Source of the DNA: Algoriella xinjiangensis
GTDB lineage: Bacteria; Bacteroidota; Bacteroidia; Flavobacteriales; Weeksellaceae
Length of the DNA stretch: 64,000 nt
Assembly: GCF_900115015.1 (NCBI RefSeq)
Contig: NZ_FOUZ01000006.1
Location: 1 to 64,000 of the forward strand
Direction of reading: 5' to 3'
The notes below the pieces were generated by a model. That model was not told the origin of the DNA. It made no database searches and worked only from the letters and a program-made list of their open reading frames with translations. The translations under genes were made by a program, and so were the position numbers. The stretch's first letter is position 1, and every line of letters begins with the position of its first letter. Shown here one piece after another: positions 63,933 to 64,000 of the stretch.

Positions 63933-64000
63933 TTAATTATAATCGCTAATATGCTCCATTTCACTCATAAAAGTCAAAACTTTTGTTGCATATTTTTGAA
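63933..64000 (-). CDS. C-terminus of an unidentified protein, partial
   Basis: An open minus-strand frame enters from the window edge and stops at 63933-63935. The last residues read QKYATKVLTFMSEMEHISDYN. The stop meets the shared terminator, which supports a real gene. Too short to assign. Confidence 0.55.
   Translation of the reverse strand, partial: QKYATKVLTFMSEMEHISDYN

Overview
The window is low-G+C DNA (roughly 30 % by eye) from a Bacteroidota genome, most likely class Flavobacteriia and possibly a Weeksellaceae member such as Empedobacter. The placement is inference. It rests on a TonB-dependent receptor with linked Bacteroidota-only families (DUF4876, DUF6850), the type IX secretion protein PorD (DUF4835), a PorV-like barrel, a PafA-type phosphatase, SC-type lipoprotein signals, TAnnTTTG -7 promoter boxes with upstream TTG elements, and almost no Shine-Dalgarno sequences. 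I saw no rRNA, tRNA or CRISPR array.

Layout. 1-5.3 kb: the apparent end of an insertion sequence truncates a TonB receptor, which is followed by a DUF4876 lipoprotein, a DUF6850 barrel and a di-haem peroxidase. 5.4-10 kb: photolyase, copper ATPase and a SatD-like protein. 10-13.4 kb: a minus-strand block (AraC regulator, DUF4822 lipoprotein, cytosine-deaminase-like hydrolase, ankyrin lipoprotein) that looks richer in G+C than its surroundings. 13.6-15.1 kb: a frameshifted DUF2695 gene, a DUF2489 protein and a RES/Xre toxin-antitoxin pair. 15.2-23.6 kb: fumC, a PafA phosphatase, a sulfurtransferase, a PorV-like barrel and the pssA-exonuclease-FAH operon. 23.7-32.9 kb: accessory enzymes and small secreted proteins, including one whose start codon lies inside a 42-bp near-perfect palindrome. 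33.2-39.7 kb: dapA-ftnA, then bamD-rpoZ-coaBC-porD-recN, a core envelope, cofactor and repair operon. 39.8-48.3 kb: nucleoside phosphorylase, SUI1, miaA, asnB and small proteins. 48.4-53.3 kb: a Crp-like regulator and a sulfate-assimilation operon (cysH-cysD-cysN-TauE family). 53.7-64 kb: ligA, an Imm40-like immunity remnant, a 1151-residue nuclease-helicase, hemL and the end of a further gene.

Systems. cysH/D/N form the front end of sulfate assimilation: sulfate is activated to APS, which is reduced directly by an Fe-S APS reductase. Their promoter is bracketed by two copies of the same inverted repeat (TCTCTA-N9-TAGAGA), a strong candidate for an undescribed operator pair. The TonB receptor, DUF4876, DUF6850 and peroxidase genes form a tightly spaced set that looks like an uncharacterised outer-membrane uptake or redox system, here apparently broken by the IS. 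Nearly every transcription unit ends in a short, very regular hairpin, and those at convergent junctions are symmetric enough to stop transcription from both sides.
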